Shown here: piece after piece, positions 1-7,282 of the stretch
Position numbering within the stretch: the stretch's first letter is position 1
Layout of the letters: each line of letters starts with the position of its first letter
Assembly (NCBI RefSeq): GCF_033110285.1
Contig: NZ_CP136995.1
Span: forward strand, 2,976,001 to 3,040,000
Length of the DNA stretch: 64,000 nucleotides
Reading direction: 5' to 3'
From: Ottowia sp. SB7-C50
GTDB taxonomy: Bacteria; Pseudomonadota; Gammaproteobacteria; Burkholderiales; Burkholderiaceae_C
Notes under the pieces: generated by a model
Told to the model about the DNA's origin: nothing
Seen by the model: the letters and a program-made list of their open reading frames with translations, nothing else
The model's database searches: none
Translations under genes and position numbers: made by a program

Positions 1-317
1 TGCGCACGCCGCGCCGGATCGCCCTTGCCGGTGCCGAATTCGTAGAAGTTGTTGTAGCTGGTCACGTCGGCGTAGTCGGTGGTCTTTTCCATCGTCATCG
101 CGCCGGCGACGGTGGACTTGCCCGCGGCCAGCGGCGCCAGCTTGCCGGGCCGCGACTGCGCCAGTGCGTCGCGAGCCGCCCAGCCGGCCAGCGCGGTGCC
201 CGCTGCGCCGCCCGCCAGCGCCTTCAGCCACGCGCGGCGCTGCAGATAGGCGGCGCGCGGGGTGATGTCGCTGCCCGAAGGCTCGTCGAAACCGTCGCGT
301 CGAATGCGGATCAGCAT
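1..317 (-). CDS. msrP: MsrP (YedY) catalytic subunit, N-terminal part
   Basis: This is the first 105 codons of a gene that continues past the left edge. MsrP is the periplasmic molybdopterin enzyme that reduces methionine sulfoxide in exported proteins, receiving electrons from the membrane haem protein MsrQ. The visible part has a twin-arginine signal (Arg27-Arg28 followed by AWLKAL and a hydrophobic Ala/Gly stretch), as expected for a folded cofactor protein exported by the TAT system. The segment KTTDYADVTSYNNFYEFGTG after the signal is characteristic of the mature N-terminus of the family. The start has a good AGGAG ribosome site about 7 bases upstream. The molybdenum-ligating Cys lies outside the window, so activity cannot be judged. 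It lies downstream of ccsB on the same strand, separated by 135 bases that hold a repeat. Confidence 0.88.
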   Translation of the reverse strand, partial: MLIRIRRDGFDEPSGSDITPRAAYLQRRAWLKALAGGAAGTALAGWAARDALAQSRPGKLAPLAAGKSTVAGAMTMEKTTDYADVTSYNNFYEFGTGKGDPARRA

Positions 318-365
318 GGATGCGCTCCTGAAAAATGGGCCGTGCGCGGTGTCGGCTGCGTCGGC

Positions 366-442
366 CGGGCATTCATGCCCGCGCAAAGGAACGTGCGCGC
401 AATGGGCCGTGTGTCGATGGCGGGCATGAATGCCCGCCCTAC
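366..442. repeat. Pair of GGGCAT-type palindromic repeats in opposite orientation
   Basis: Two copies of a near-palindromic unit occur here: CGGGCATTCATGCCCG at 366-381 and its reverse complement inside 419-438, the latter followed by CCTAC. Both lie in the 135-base gap between ccsB and msrP. A related unit (GCGGGCAC, two bases, GTGCCCGC, then CCTAC) occurs at 31185-31206. The pair could fold into a long hairpin in the mRNA, or may simply be a dispersed repeat; no function is shown. Confidence 0.6.
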
Positions 443-452
443 CCGCGGCGGA

Positions 453-1796
453 TCACAGGCTGCCGTAGCTGTGCAGGCCCGACAGGAACATGTTGACGCC
501 GATGAAGGCGAAGGTGGTGACCGCCAGGCCGGCCATCGCCCACCACGACGCCACGGTGCCGCGCAGCCCTTTCATCAGCCGCATGTGCAGCCAGGCGGCG
601 TAGTTCAGCCACACGATCAGGGCCCAGGTTTCCTTCGGGTCCCAGCTCCAGTAACCGCCCCATGCCTCGGCAGCCCAAAGCGCGCCCAGCACCGTTGCTA
701 TGGTAAAGAAAGCAAACCCGACGGCGATGGACTTGTACATGACGTCGTCCAGCACCTCGAAGCTGGGCAGCCGCTCGGCGATGCGCTTGCGGCCCAGCAG
801 GATGCCGCCGATGATCAGCGCCGCGATGAGCGCGTAGCCCAGCCAGTAGCTGCCGCCCGCCTCAGCCGGGCTGCGCTGACGAAAGGCCAGCGGCACGAAG
901 CACAGCGCGATGCCAAAGAGCCAGATCGGCGTCAGCTTGTACCAGCGCGTTTCGGTGGCCTGCTGCTTGACGAGGTAGGCAAAGCCCAGCATGGCCGCCA
1001 GCGCAAAGGTGCCATACCCAATGAAGTTGGCCGGCACGTGCAGCTTCATCCACCAGCTTTTCAGCGCCGGCACCAGCGGCTGGATCTCGTGCGCCTCGCG
1101 CACCAGCGTGTACCACAGCAGAAAGCCCACCGCGGCGCTCACCACCAGCATCACGAAGGCGCCCATGGCGCGCGTCTTGTACTGCGCCTCGTAGTACAGG
1201 TAGAACAGCGCCGTCATCCAGCAGAACAGCACGAACACCTCGTACAGGTTGCTGACCGGGATGTGGCCGATGTCGGGCCCGATCTGGTGGCCTTCGTACC
1301 AGCGCACCATGGTGCCGACCAGCGCCAGCGTCACGGCCACCCAGGCGATGCGGCTGCCCAGGCCTTCCAGCGTGTCCTGCTGGCCGCGGATGAACATGCC
1401 GCCCCAGTAGAACACGGTGCTCATGAAGAACAGCATGCTCATCCACAGGATGGCGGACTGGCTGGACAGGAAGTACTTGAGCAGAAACACCGAGTCGGCG
1501 CGCCGCAGGTTGCCGCCGTCGTACAGCCAGATCGCCAGCAGCGACAGGCCCGCCACCACCAGCATCAGGTCGCGCAGCGGCCGCCAGAACCAGCCCAGCC
1601 AGATGACCACCGGCACGGTGCCGGCCAGGATGGCCTTTTCGTACACGTCCATCGCACCGTGGTAGCGCTGGAAGGCGACCACCGCGCCCACCACCGCCAG
1701 CAGCGCAAACAGCCAGTCGGCCCAGGTGCGGCGGGAGAAATAGCCTTCGTTCAGCGTCAGGGTGGCGTTGGACGCCGTGGCAACGTTGGTGTTCAT
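453..1796 (-). CDS. ccsB: Cytochrome c biogenesis protein CcsB (ResC/CcsA-like)
   Basis: This is a 447-residue polytopic inner-membrane protein of the system II cytochrome c maturation pathway. With ResB it forms the haem-delivery and haem-ligation complex on the periplasmic side. The haem-binding WWD motif is present at about residues 379-390 (WGGYWSWDPKET), flanked by hydrophobic segments and conserved His residues. The start was set at MNTNVATASN because the longer open frame upstream only shadows the end of resB. Fourteen bases separate it from resB, so the two are surely co-transcribed. Databases use CcsB for this WWD protein although it corresponds to ResC/CcsA of Bacillus and chloroplasts; the family call itself is firm. 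Confidence 0.93.
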   Translation of the reverse strand: MNTNVATASNATLTLNEGYFSRRTWADWLFALLAVVGAVVAFQRYHGAMDVYEKAILAGTVPVVIWLGWFWRPLRDLMLVVAGLSLLAIWLYDGGNLRRADSVFLLKYFLSSQSAILWMSMLFFMSTVFYWGGMFIRGQQDTLEGLGSRIAWVAVTLALVGTMVRWYEGHQIGPDIGHIPVSNLYEVFVLFCWMTALFYLYYEAQYKTRAMGAFVMLVVSAAVGFLLWYTLVREAHEIQPLVPALKSWWMKLHVPANFIGYGTFALAAMLGFAYLVKQQATETRWYKLTPIWLFGIALCFVPLAFRQRSPAEAGGSYWLGYALIAALIIGGILLGRKRIAERLPSFEVLDDVMYKSIAVGFAFFTIATVLGALWAAEAWGGYWSWDPKETWALIVWLNYAAWLHMRLMKGLRGTVASWWAMAGLAVTTFAFIGVNMFLSGLHSYGSL

Positions 1797-1810
1797 GGCC
1801 GGAGGCTCCT

Positions 1811-3940
1811 TCAGGAGGAGTTGAGCAGCTTGCGCTGCAGTTGCTCGAATTCGCGGTCGGCGTCCAGCGTCTTGCGGTTGCTGGACAGCGCCATCGTGGC
1901 GTGCGCGCCGTCGCCCTGCGGCGCCAGCCACACCCACAGGCGTCGCTCGCGGATGTACAGCATGGCAAAGACGCCCAGAATCAGCAACAGGCAGCCCAGA
2001 TAGACCACATTCTTGCCCGGGGCTCGCGCCACCTGGAACACGCTGGCCTGCACCTGCTTGAAGTCCTGCAGCTCGAACGCCACCGGCGCCGGGTACAGCG
2101 GCGCGTCCGACAGCGCCAGCACCGCCTGCGTCATGAAGCGCTGGGTGGATTCGTTCTCGGGCAACGGCTTTCTGCCCTGCCCTTCGCGCGCCAGCGCGTT
2201 CAGCTCCAGCAGGCTGCCGTTGAGGATGCGCAGCAGCACGTCGGCGGCGCGCTCGCGCTCGGCTTCGGGCACCGCCGACTCCATGAAGTCGGAGATGGCC
2301 TGCAGGCCACCCACGGCCTTCTTGTCCGCCACCGGCTCGGCGCCGGCAAACAGGGCCAGCGCACGCGCGGCCGATGCGGCCAGCGAATCGGCCAGTTCCG
2401 GGCGGTTGGCATCGACGGCCTTCGCCACATAGCGCCGCACGGCGCGCTCGCGCTGCGCCGGATCGAGCAGCGCCGCGCGCAGATGCACAAAGCCGTCGAT
2501 GCTGCCGTCGTCGTCGGCCGGAATGCGCAGGTAGCGGAAGTTTTCGGCCGGCGAGGCACGCACGCCCAGCAGGAAGGCGGGCGAGCCGTCGCCCGTGTCC
2601 ACCGGCAGCATGTAGTTGTGGTATTCGCGCGCCTGGCCAGCGGGGTCGCGCAGCTTGTAGGTGATGCTGGGGCCCACGTTGCGCAGCTGGCGCTGCGTCA
2701 CGGTCTTGTCGGCCGCGCCCAGGCGCTGCGTCAGCGCGTGGCCCAGGTCGACCTTGCGCACGTCGGCGCCCGAGCCGGCGCCGCGCGCGTCGTCGCCCAG
2801 GTTCTCGACGTTGATCACGCGCAGCGCCGTGTATTCCAGCGTCATCTTGTCGCTGCCGTTGGTGATCTCGGAGCGGCCGCCGATGGTGCCTTCGACCGTG
2901 AACGGCTGCATGCCGCCGTTCATGGGCACGGCGCGCAGCTTCACACTGGAGCCGCCGTCGTCAAAGCTGCTCTGGTAGATCTGCACGCCGTCATAGCTGA
3001 CCGGGTGGTTCACTTCGACGCGCGCCGGCGTGGTCTTGCCGGTGGTCTTGTCGTGGATCACGATGTCGCTGGCGAACAGCTTGGGCATGCCGGTCGAGTA
3101 GTACTCGACGATGAACTTCTTCAGCTCCACGGCAAACGGCAGTTCCTGCAGCAGAATGCCGTCCGACTGGCTGAGGATGGCAGTGCTCGACGCCGTGCCT
3201 TCACCCACCAGCAGGTTGCCGCGGAAGGCCGGGTTGGTGGGCGGCAGGCGGTGTTCGGGCTTGACGTCGGACACCAGGCCGCCGCCGGTGTACACCGACT
3301 TGCCGCCCACCCACGTCAGCGCACGAACGAACAGGTCGCCATCGAACAGCCCGCCCAGGCAGATCAGCACGATGGCGCTGTGCGCGGCGATGTAGCCGAT
3401 CTTGTTGGCGGCGCCCGCCTTGGCGGCCACCATCCAGCCCTTGCCGCCCGGCGTGTCACGCTCCTGCAGGCGCACCTTCCAGCCGCCGCCGGCCAGCATC
3501 TGGCCGATGCGTCGCGCTTCGTCGGCGGGCGCGGCGGCCAGGGCGCCTTCGGCCTTGTGGTGAAAGGCCTGCAGGCTCTGGTGGCGGATGTTTTCCTTGT
3601 AGTTGCGGATATCGGCCAGAAACTTGGGCGTGTTGCGCGCAATGCACAGCGACGTGCTGGTCACCAGAAAAGCCAGGATCAGCAGGAACCACCACGCGCT
3701 GTAGACCGCGTTGAGCTTGAGCGCCAGGAACAGCTCGGCCCAGAACGGCCCGAACTGGTTGACGTAGTTGACGCCCGGCTCGTGCTGCTTGATGACGGTG
3801 CCGATCACCGAGGCGATGCAGATGACGGTGAGCAGCGCGATGGCAAAGCGCATCGACGACAGCAATTCGACCGCCGAACGCCAGGCCTCGGAGCCGCGCC
3901 GGGGCTCGAGGCCGTGGGTGCTGTGGGTGTCGGTGGTCAT
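1811..3940 (-). CDS. resB: Cytochrome c biogenesis protein ResB
   Basis: This 709-residue protein is the ResB (Ccs1) partner of the WWD protein encoded immediately downstream. Hydrophobic segments are visible near residues 30-50, 85-105 and 185-205 and again near the C-terminus (about 645-665), with a large periplasmic domain between the last two, which is the usual ResB topology. Such proteins help pass haem and reduced apocytochrome to the ligation site. Length is typical for betaproteobacteria. The gene begins an apparent resB-ccsB operon; a 183-base gap to the cytochrome c4 gene upstream contains an FNR-like box, suggesting oxygen-responsive expression. Call based on recognised sequence style and on the neighbour. 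Confidence 0.93.
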   Translation of the reverse strand: MTTDTHSTHGLEPRRGSEAWRSAVELLSSMRFAIALLTVICIASVIGTVIKQHEPGVNYVNQFGPFWAELFLALKLNAVYSAWWFLLILAFLVTSTSLCIARNTPKFLADIRNYKENIRHQSLQAFHHKAEGALAAAPADEARRIGQMLAGGGWKVRLQERDTPGGKGWMVAAKAGAANKIGYIAAHSAIVLICLGGLFDGDLFVRALTWVGGKSVYTGGGLVSDVKPEHRLPPTNPAFRGNLLVGEGTASSTAILSQSDGILLQELPFAVELKKFIVEYYSTGMPKLFASDIVIHDKTTGKTTPARVEVNHPVSYDGVQIYQSSFDDGGSSVKLRAVPMNGGMQPFTVEGTIGGRSEITNGSDKMTLEYTALRVINVENLGDDARGAGSGADVRKVDLGHALTQRLGAADKTVTQRQLRNVGPSITYKLRDPAGQAREYHNYMLPVDTGDGSPAFLLGVRASPAENFRYLRIPADDDGSIDGFVHLRAALLDPAQRERAVRRYVAKAVDANRPELADSLAASAARALALFAGAEPVADKKAVGGLQAISDFMESAVPEAERERAADVLLRILNGSLLELNALAREGQGRKPLPENESTQRFMTQAVLALSDAPLYPAPVAFELQDFKQVQASVFQVARAPGKNVVYLGCLLLILGVFAMLYIRERRLWVWLAPQGDGAHATMALSSNRKTLDADREFEQLQRKLLNSS

Positions 3941-4033
3941 GCGCGATGAGAGGGTCGGCTGTGCCGCCGCGCGCGGCCAGCGGGAGTTGGAGCCTTGCGC
4001 CGCGCCACAGTTTCATCCACCGCAGTGAATTTC

Positions 4034-4047
4034 TTGACCTGGATCAC
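4034..4047. promoter_or_regulatory. FNR-like box upstream of resB
   Basis: TTGAC-CTGG-ATCAC matches the FNR/ANR consensus TTGAT-N4-ATCAA at 8 of the 10 defined positions. It lies about 100 bases ahead of the resB start, in the gap between the cytochrome c4 and resB genes. A Crp/Fnr-family regulator is encoded at 9801-10556. Binding is inferred from sequence only. Confidence 0.5.
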
Positions 4048-4065
4048 ATGCGAGCCCATGAAAGA

Positions 4066-4097
4066 CAAAAGCCGCGCCCCCTTCGAGGTCACGGCTC
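4066..4097 (-). terminator. Possible terminator after cytochrome c4
   Basis: Read on the minus strand, a short GC hairpin (AGCCG...CGGCT around a loop of about 17 bases) is followed by TTTTGTC, 27 to 58 bases after the cytochrome c4 stop codon. The stem is short, so this is only a candidate. Confidence 0.35.
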
Positions 4098-4123
4098 GCC
4101 AGGGGCAGGCGCGAACCGGGCGC

Positions 4124-4750
4124 TCAGCGCAGGCCGGCAATGTAGTCGGACACCGCCTTGATCTCGCGGTCGTTCATCTTGGCGGCCACGCCCTGCATCA
4201 CGGCGTTGTTGGTGCGCGTGCCGTCGCGGAAGGCCACCATCTGCTTGACGGTGTAGTCGGCGTGCTGGCCGGCCAGGCGAGGGTACTGGGCCGGAATGCC
4301 GGCGCCGTTGGGGCTGTGGCAGCCGGCGCAGGCGGGAATGCGGCGGTCGGCAATGCCGCCGCGGAAGATGCGCTCGCCCATCATCACCAGGTCTTTTTCC
4401 TTGGCGAAGCCGGACTTGGCCTTTTGCGACGCCAGCCAGTACGCGACGTTGCGCGCGTCGTCTTCGCTCAGCGCGGCGGCAAAGCCCTGCATGACCGGGT
4501 CCTTGCGGGTGCCGCTCTTGAATTCGGCCAGCTGCTTGAAGGTGTATTCCGGGTGCTGGCCGGCCAGCTTGGGCTGCAGCGGCACGGTGGAGTTGCCGTC
4601 GGCCGCGTGGCAGGCGACGCACACGGCGGCGTAGCTGGCGCTGCCCTTGGCCAGATCGACCTTGGGCGCGGCGGGAGCATCGGCGGCCGAGGCGGTGGCA
4701 GCCAGCAGGCTGGTGGCGAGGAGGACGGCAAGCGACTTCATGGCACGCAT
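4124..4750 (-). CDS. Dihaem cytochrome c4
   Basis: This is a 208-residue exported cytochrome. A cleavable signal peptide (MRAMKSLAVLLATSLLAATASA) precedes two similar c-type domains with haem sites CVACH (residues 44-48) and CAGCH (141-145). Met87 (PVMQGF) and Met185 (AVMQGV) are the likely distal haem ligands. This two-domain arrangement is that of cytochrome c4, a periplasmic electron carrier between the bc1 complex and terminal oxidases. The start at the first ATG has an AGAAGAA ribosome site; a second in-frame ATG lies three codons later. It sits directly upstream of the genes that attach haem to such proteins, which fits functionally. Confidence 0.9.
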   Translation of the reverse strand: MRAMKSLAVLLATSLLAATASAADAPAAPKVDLAKGSASYAAVCVACHAADGNSTVPLQPKLAGQHPEYTFKQLAEFKSGTRKDPVMQGFAAALSEDDARNVAYWLASQKAKSGFAKEKDLVMMGERIFRGGIADRRIPACAGCHSPNGAGIPAQYPRLAGQHADYTVKQMVAFRDGTRTNNAVMQGVAAKMNDREIKAVSDYIAGLR

Positions 4751-4851
4751 GGTGTTCTTCTGAAAAGAGTGTCTCGGAGCGCGAATCCTTGCGATTCTAC
4801 AATGCCCCCTCACCCCCGCCCGCCTGCCACGGCGTGCACGCCACGCCCAGC

Positions 4852-5547
4852 ATGAACGATCGCCCCTCCCGCCCTGCCCCATCCCCCGCCGCCGACGGCG
4901 CTGACGCCGCGCGCCAGGCGCTCGGCTGGCTGCACACGGCCCGCTTTCTGACCACCGCGGCGCAGCTGCACCAGCTGCCCCAGCTCGACCTGCCGGAAAT
5001 CGCCTTCGTCGGCCGCTCCAACGCCGGCAAGTCGACCGCCATCAACACGCTGACGCAGCAGACGCAACTGGCCTACGCCTCCAAGAAGCCGGGGCGCACG
5101 CAGCACATCAACCTGTTCGCGCTGGGCCGACAGGGCAGCACCGACGCCGTGCTGGCCGACCTGCCCGGCTACGGCTACGCCGCCGTGCCGCTGGCCGACA
5201 AGCAGCGCTGGCAGCGCGTGATGGCCAACTACCTCGTCAGCCGCCCTAACCTGGCCGGCATCGTGATGCTGGCCGATCCGCGCCACGGCCTGAAGGAACT
5301 GGACGAGCTGCTGCTCGAAGTCATCCGCCCGCGCGTCGAGCAGGGTCTGCCCTTCCTCATCCTGCTGACCAAGGCCGACAAGCTGAACCGCACGGAGCAG
5401 AACAAGGCGCTGCAGATCACGCGCCTGCAGGCCGGCGGCGGCACGGTGATGCTGTTTTCGGCGCTCAAGCGCCAGGGCGTGGAAGACGCCGCGCTGTGGC
5501 TGCGCGACGTGGTGGATGACGCCGCGCCGGCGCCGGATGACGAATAA
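4852..5547 (+). CDS. engB: Ribosome biogenesis GTPase EngB (YihA/YsxC)
   Basis: This 231-residue small GTPase is needed for assembly of the large ribosomal subunit. The GTP-binding motifs are in order: G1 GRSNAGKST (54-62), a G2 Thr near residue 83 (PGRTQ), G3 DLPGYGYA (103-110) and G4 TKAD. The ATG at 4852 gives a normal EngB N-terminus; an in-frame extension 63 bases upstream would add Pro-rich sequence with no homology expected. It is divergent from the cytochrome c4 gene, with about 100 bases between starts. An AT-hairpin repeat begins 12 bases after its stop. Confidence 0.95.
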   Translation: MNDRPSRPAPSPAADGADAARQALGWLHTARFLTTAAQLHQLPQLDLPEIAFVGRSNAGKSTAINTLTQQTQLAYASKKPGRTQHINLFALGRQGSTDAVLADLPGYGYAAVPLADKQRWQRVMANYLVSRPNLAGIVMLADPRHGLKELDELLLEVIRPRVEQGLPFLILLTKADKLNRTEQNKALQITRLQAGGGTVMLFSALKRQGVEDAALWLRDVVDDAAPAPDDE

Positions 5548-5558
5548 AACCACGCCGC

Positions 5559-5610
5559 AGCGCTTGCCCCAACTGCGCAGGCAGCTATTTTTTCGATAGC
5601 GTACTAGCGC
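5559..5610. repeat. Dispersed AT-hairpin element, copy 1
   Basis: A GC arm (GCGCTTGCCC, then CTGCGCAGGCA) is followed by the core GCTAT-N7-ATAGC at 5584-5600. It sits between the convergent engB and DUF488 genes. The DUF488 stop codon (5604-5606) and its last few codons fall inside the element. Confidence 0.75.
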
Positions 5611-6011
5611 AAGTCAGCGCCCCGCTCCGCCAGCAATTCGCGCAGCACCGAGCGGTGGCAGCGCGCCTCGTCCTCGCAGTAGCAGCCGACCGACAGGTTC
5701 GTCCGGTGCGACAGCGCCGCCAGAAGATCGAGCGTGCGCGCCGCGTCGGGCGCGGCCATTTCGCGGCGAAACAGGCGCGTGAAGGTGCCCCAGTTCTTGC
5801 GCGACTCGGCGCTGTCCGGGTCGTCGTGGGTCGACAGCGCAAACTTCATCAGGTCCGGCGTGGGCGACAGGTTGGGGTACCACACGTCGTACCAGTCGTC
5901 GCTGGCAAAGCGCGCCTTGGGCACGCCGCGCGGCGGGCGCCGCACGGTGCCGACGCGCAGGCCTTCGTCCGCATGGCGAGGCGTTCCCAGGCGAACCACA
6001 CGAATGCTCAT
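5604..6011 (-). CDS. DUF488 family protein
   Basis: This 135-residue protein resembles the DUF488 (YeaO-like) family of uncharacterised proteins. Typical features are an early GTPRH segment, WYDVWYPNLSPT in the middle, and the C-terminal CYCEDEARCHRSVL motif with conserved Cys and His residues, often suggested to bind metal or nucleic acid. No signal peptide or membrane segment is present, so it is cytoplasmic. Its last residues and the stop codon are contributed by an inserted repeat element, so the native C-terminus may have been slightly altered. Function unknown. Confidence 0.82.
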   Translation of the reverse strand: MSIRVVRLGTPRHADEGLRVGTVRRPPRGVPKARFASDDWYDVWYPNLSPTPDLMKFALSTHDDPDSAESRKNWGTFTRLFRREMAAPDAARTLDLLAALSHRTNLSVGCYCEDEARCHRSVLRELLAERGADLR

Positions 6012-6141
6012 GTCAGTGTCCTCGTTTTACTGTCGTCATCGACCACCGGCGCCGTCGCCCACGGGACGGGCCGCCCTTGTGCGGCCGCCGGCGCGCCGCC
6101 TACGATAGCATGCAACGCACCGCGCCCATGAATGAAAAACC

Positions 6142-6180
6142 GCTGTTGCGCTGGCCACACCAGCGCAGGCAGCTATAGAT
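6142..6180. repeat. Dispersed AT-hairpin element, copy 2 (degenerate core)
   Basis: The GC arm (TTGCGCTGGCCACACCAGCG) followed by CAGGCAGCTATAGAT matches the family, but the right half of the core is lost. It lies just ahead of the alpha/beta hydrolase start, within the 181-base gap to DUF488. Confidence 0.55.
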
Positions 6181-6192
6181 ACAGGAGCAACC

Positions 6193-7218
6193 ATGATCGA
6201 CACCTGGATGGCCGAGCTGCCCCACGGCGTGACGCTGAGCTGCCGCTCGGCGGGCGAGCGCGGGCGGCCGGTGCTGATGTTCCTGCACGGCTTTCCCGAA
6301 GCCGCCTTCGCGTGGGACGAGCTTCTGGCGCACTTTGCCCAGCCCGAAAACGGCGGCTACCGCTGCGTGGCGCCCAACCTGCGCGGCTACGAACGCTCCA
6401 GCAGCCCCACCGACGTGGGCGCCTACCACGCCAAGGCGCTGGCGCAGGACATCGTGGCGCTGATCGCCGCCGAATGCGGCCCGACGGGCCAGCTGGCCGC
6501 GCTGGTGGCGCACGACTGGGGCGGCGCGCTGGCCTGGAACCTGGGCGCCGCGCGGCCCGACCTGATGCAGCGCCTGGTCATCATCAATTCGCCGCACCCG
6601 CAGACCTTTGCGCGCGAGCTGCGCGGCAGCCCCGTGCAGCAGGCTGCCAGCGCGTACATGAACTTCCTGATCCGCCCCGACGCCGAGGCACTGCTGGCCG
6701 AGCGCGACTTCGTCCGCCTGTGGCCCTTCTTCGACCTGATGGGCGCCAGCGGCGCGGCCGCCATGCAAGACGCGGCGCAAGGCTTGGCCAGCGAGGCCGT
6801 GCGCCCCGGTGGCGACATCGCGCCCACCCTGCCCGACGGCGCCGGCTGGATGAACGACGCGCTGCGCGCCCAGTACCGTGCGGTGTGGACGGGCGACGGC
6901 ACGCGCCCCGGCGCCGGGCTGACCGGCGGGCTGAACTACTACCGCGCCTCGCCGCTGCGCCCGCCGCGCGAGGGCGATGCCGCGGCCGCCGGGGTCGACC
7001 TGCCGGCCGACGCCTTCACCGTGCGCGTCCCCACGCTGGTGCTGTGGGCCATGCAGGACAAGGCGCTGCTGCCCTCGCTGCTGGACGGGCTGGAGCGCTG
7101 GGTGCCGCAGATGACGCTGCGGCGCATCGAGCGTGCCACGCACTGGGTGGTGCATGAGCAACCGGCGCGGGTGGCGGGCCACATCGGCGACTGGCTGCGG
7201 TCAGGCAGCGCCGGCTGA
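6193..7218 (+). CDS. Alpha/beta hydrolase, epoxide hydrolase-like
   Basis: This 341-residue alpha/beta-fold hydrolase carries an oxyanion-hole HGFPE motif (about residues 31-35) and HDWGG (about 111-115), in which Asp is the nucleophile as in epoxide hydrolases and haloalkane dehalogenases. The likely acid is in the WAMQDKAL segment and the catalytic His in ATHWVVHE near the end. The cap region between them is typical of epoxide hydrolases. There is no signal peptide. An AGGAG ribosome site precedes the ATG. The substrate cannot be deduced, and the gene stands alone between unrelated genes. Confidence 0.85.
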   Translation: MIDTWMAELPHGVTLSCRSAGERGRPVLMFLHGFPEAAFAWDELLAHFAQPENGGYRCVAPNLRGYERSSSPTDVGAYHAKALAQDIVALIAAECGPTGQLAALVAHDWGGALAWNLGAARPDLMQRLVIINSPHPQTFARELRGSPVQQAASAYMNFLIRPDAEALLAERDFVRLWPFFDLMGASGAAAMQDAAQGLASEAVRPGGDIAPTLPDGAGWMNDALRAQYRAVWTGDGTRPGAGLTGGLNYYRASPLRPPREGDAAAAGVDLPADAFTVRVPTLVLWAMQDKALLPSLLDGLERWVPQMTLRRIERATHWVVHEQPARVAGHIGDWLRSGSAG

Positions 7219-7282
7219 CGGCGACCACGCCCGGGCAAGTCACCGCCGCGGGGTCTGTCCAGACCGCCCGTGGCGGCCCGGG

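Noticed and set aside
342..2003. A 553-codon open frame opposite ccsB
   Set aside because: It is Arg/His/Gln-rich with no family resemblance and is antisense to ccsB and part of resB; typical of GC-rich shadow frames.
1841..3949. A 702-codon open frame opposite resB
   Set aside because: Low-complexity His/Arg/Gln/Val composition opposite a recognised gene; no motif or signal.
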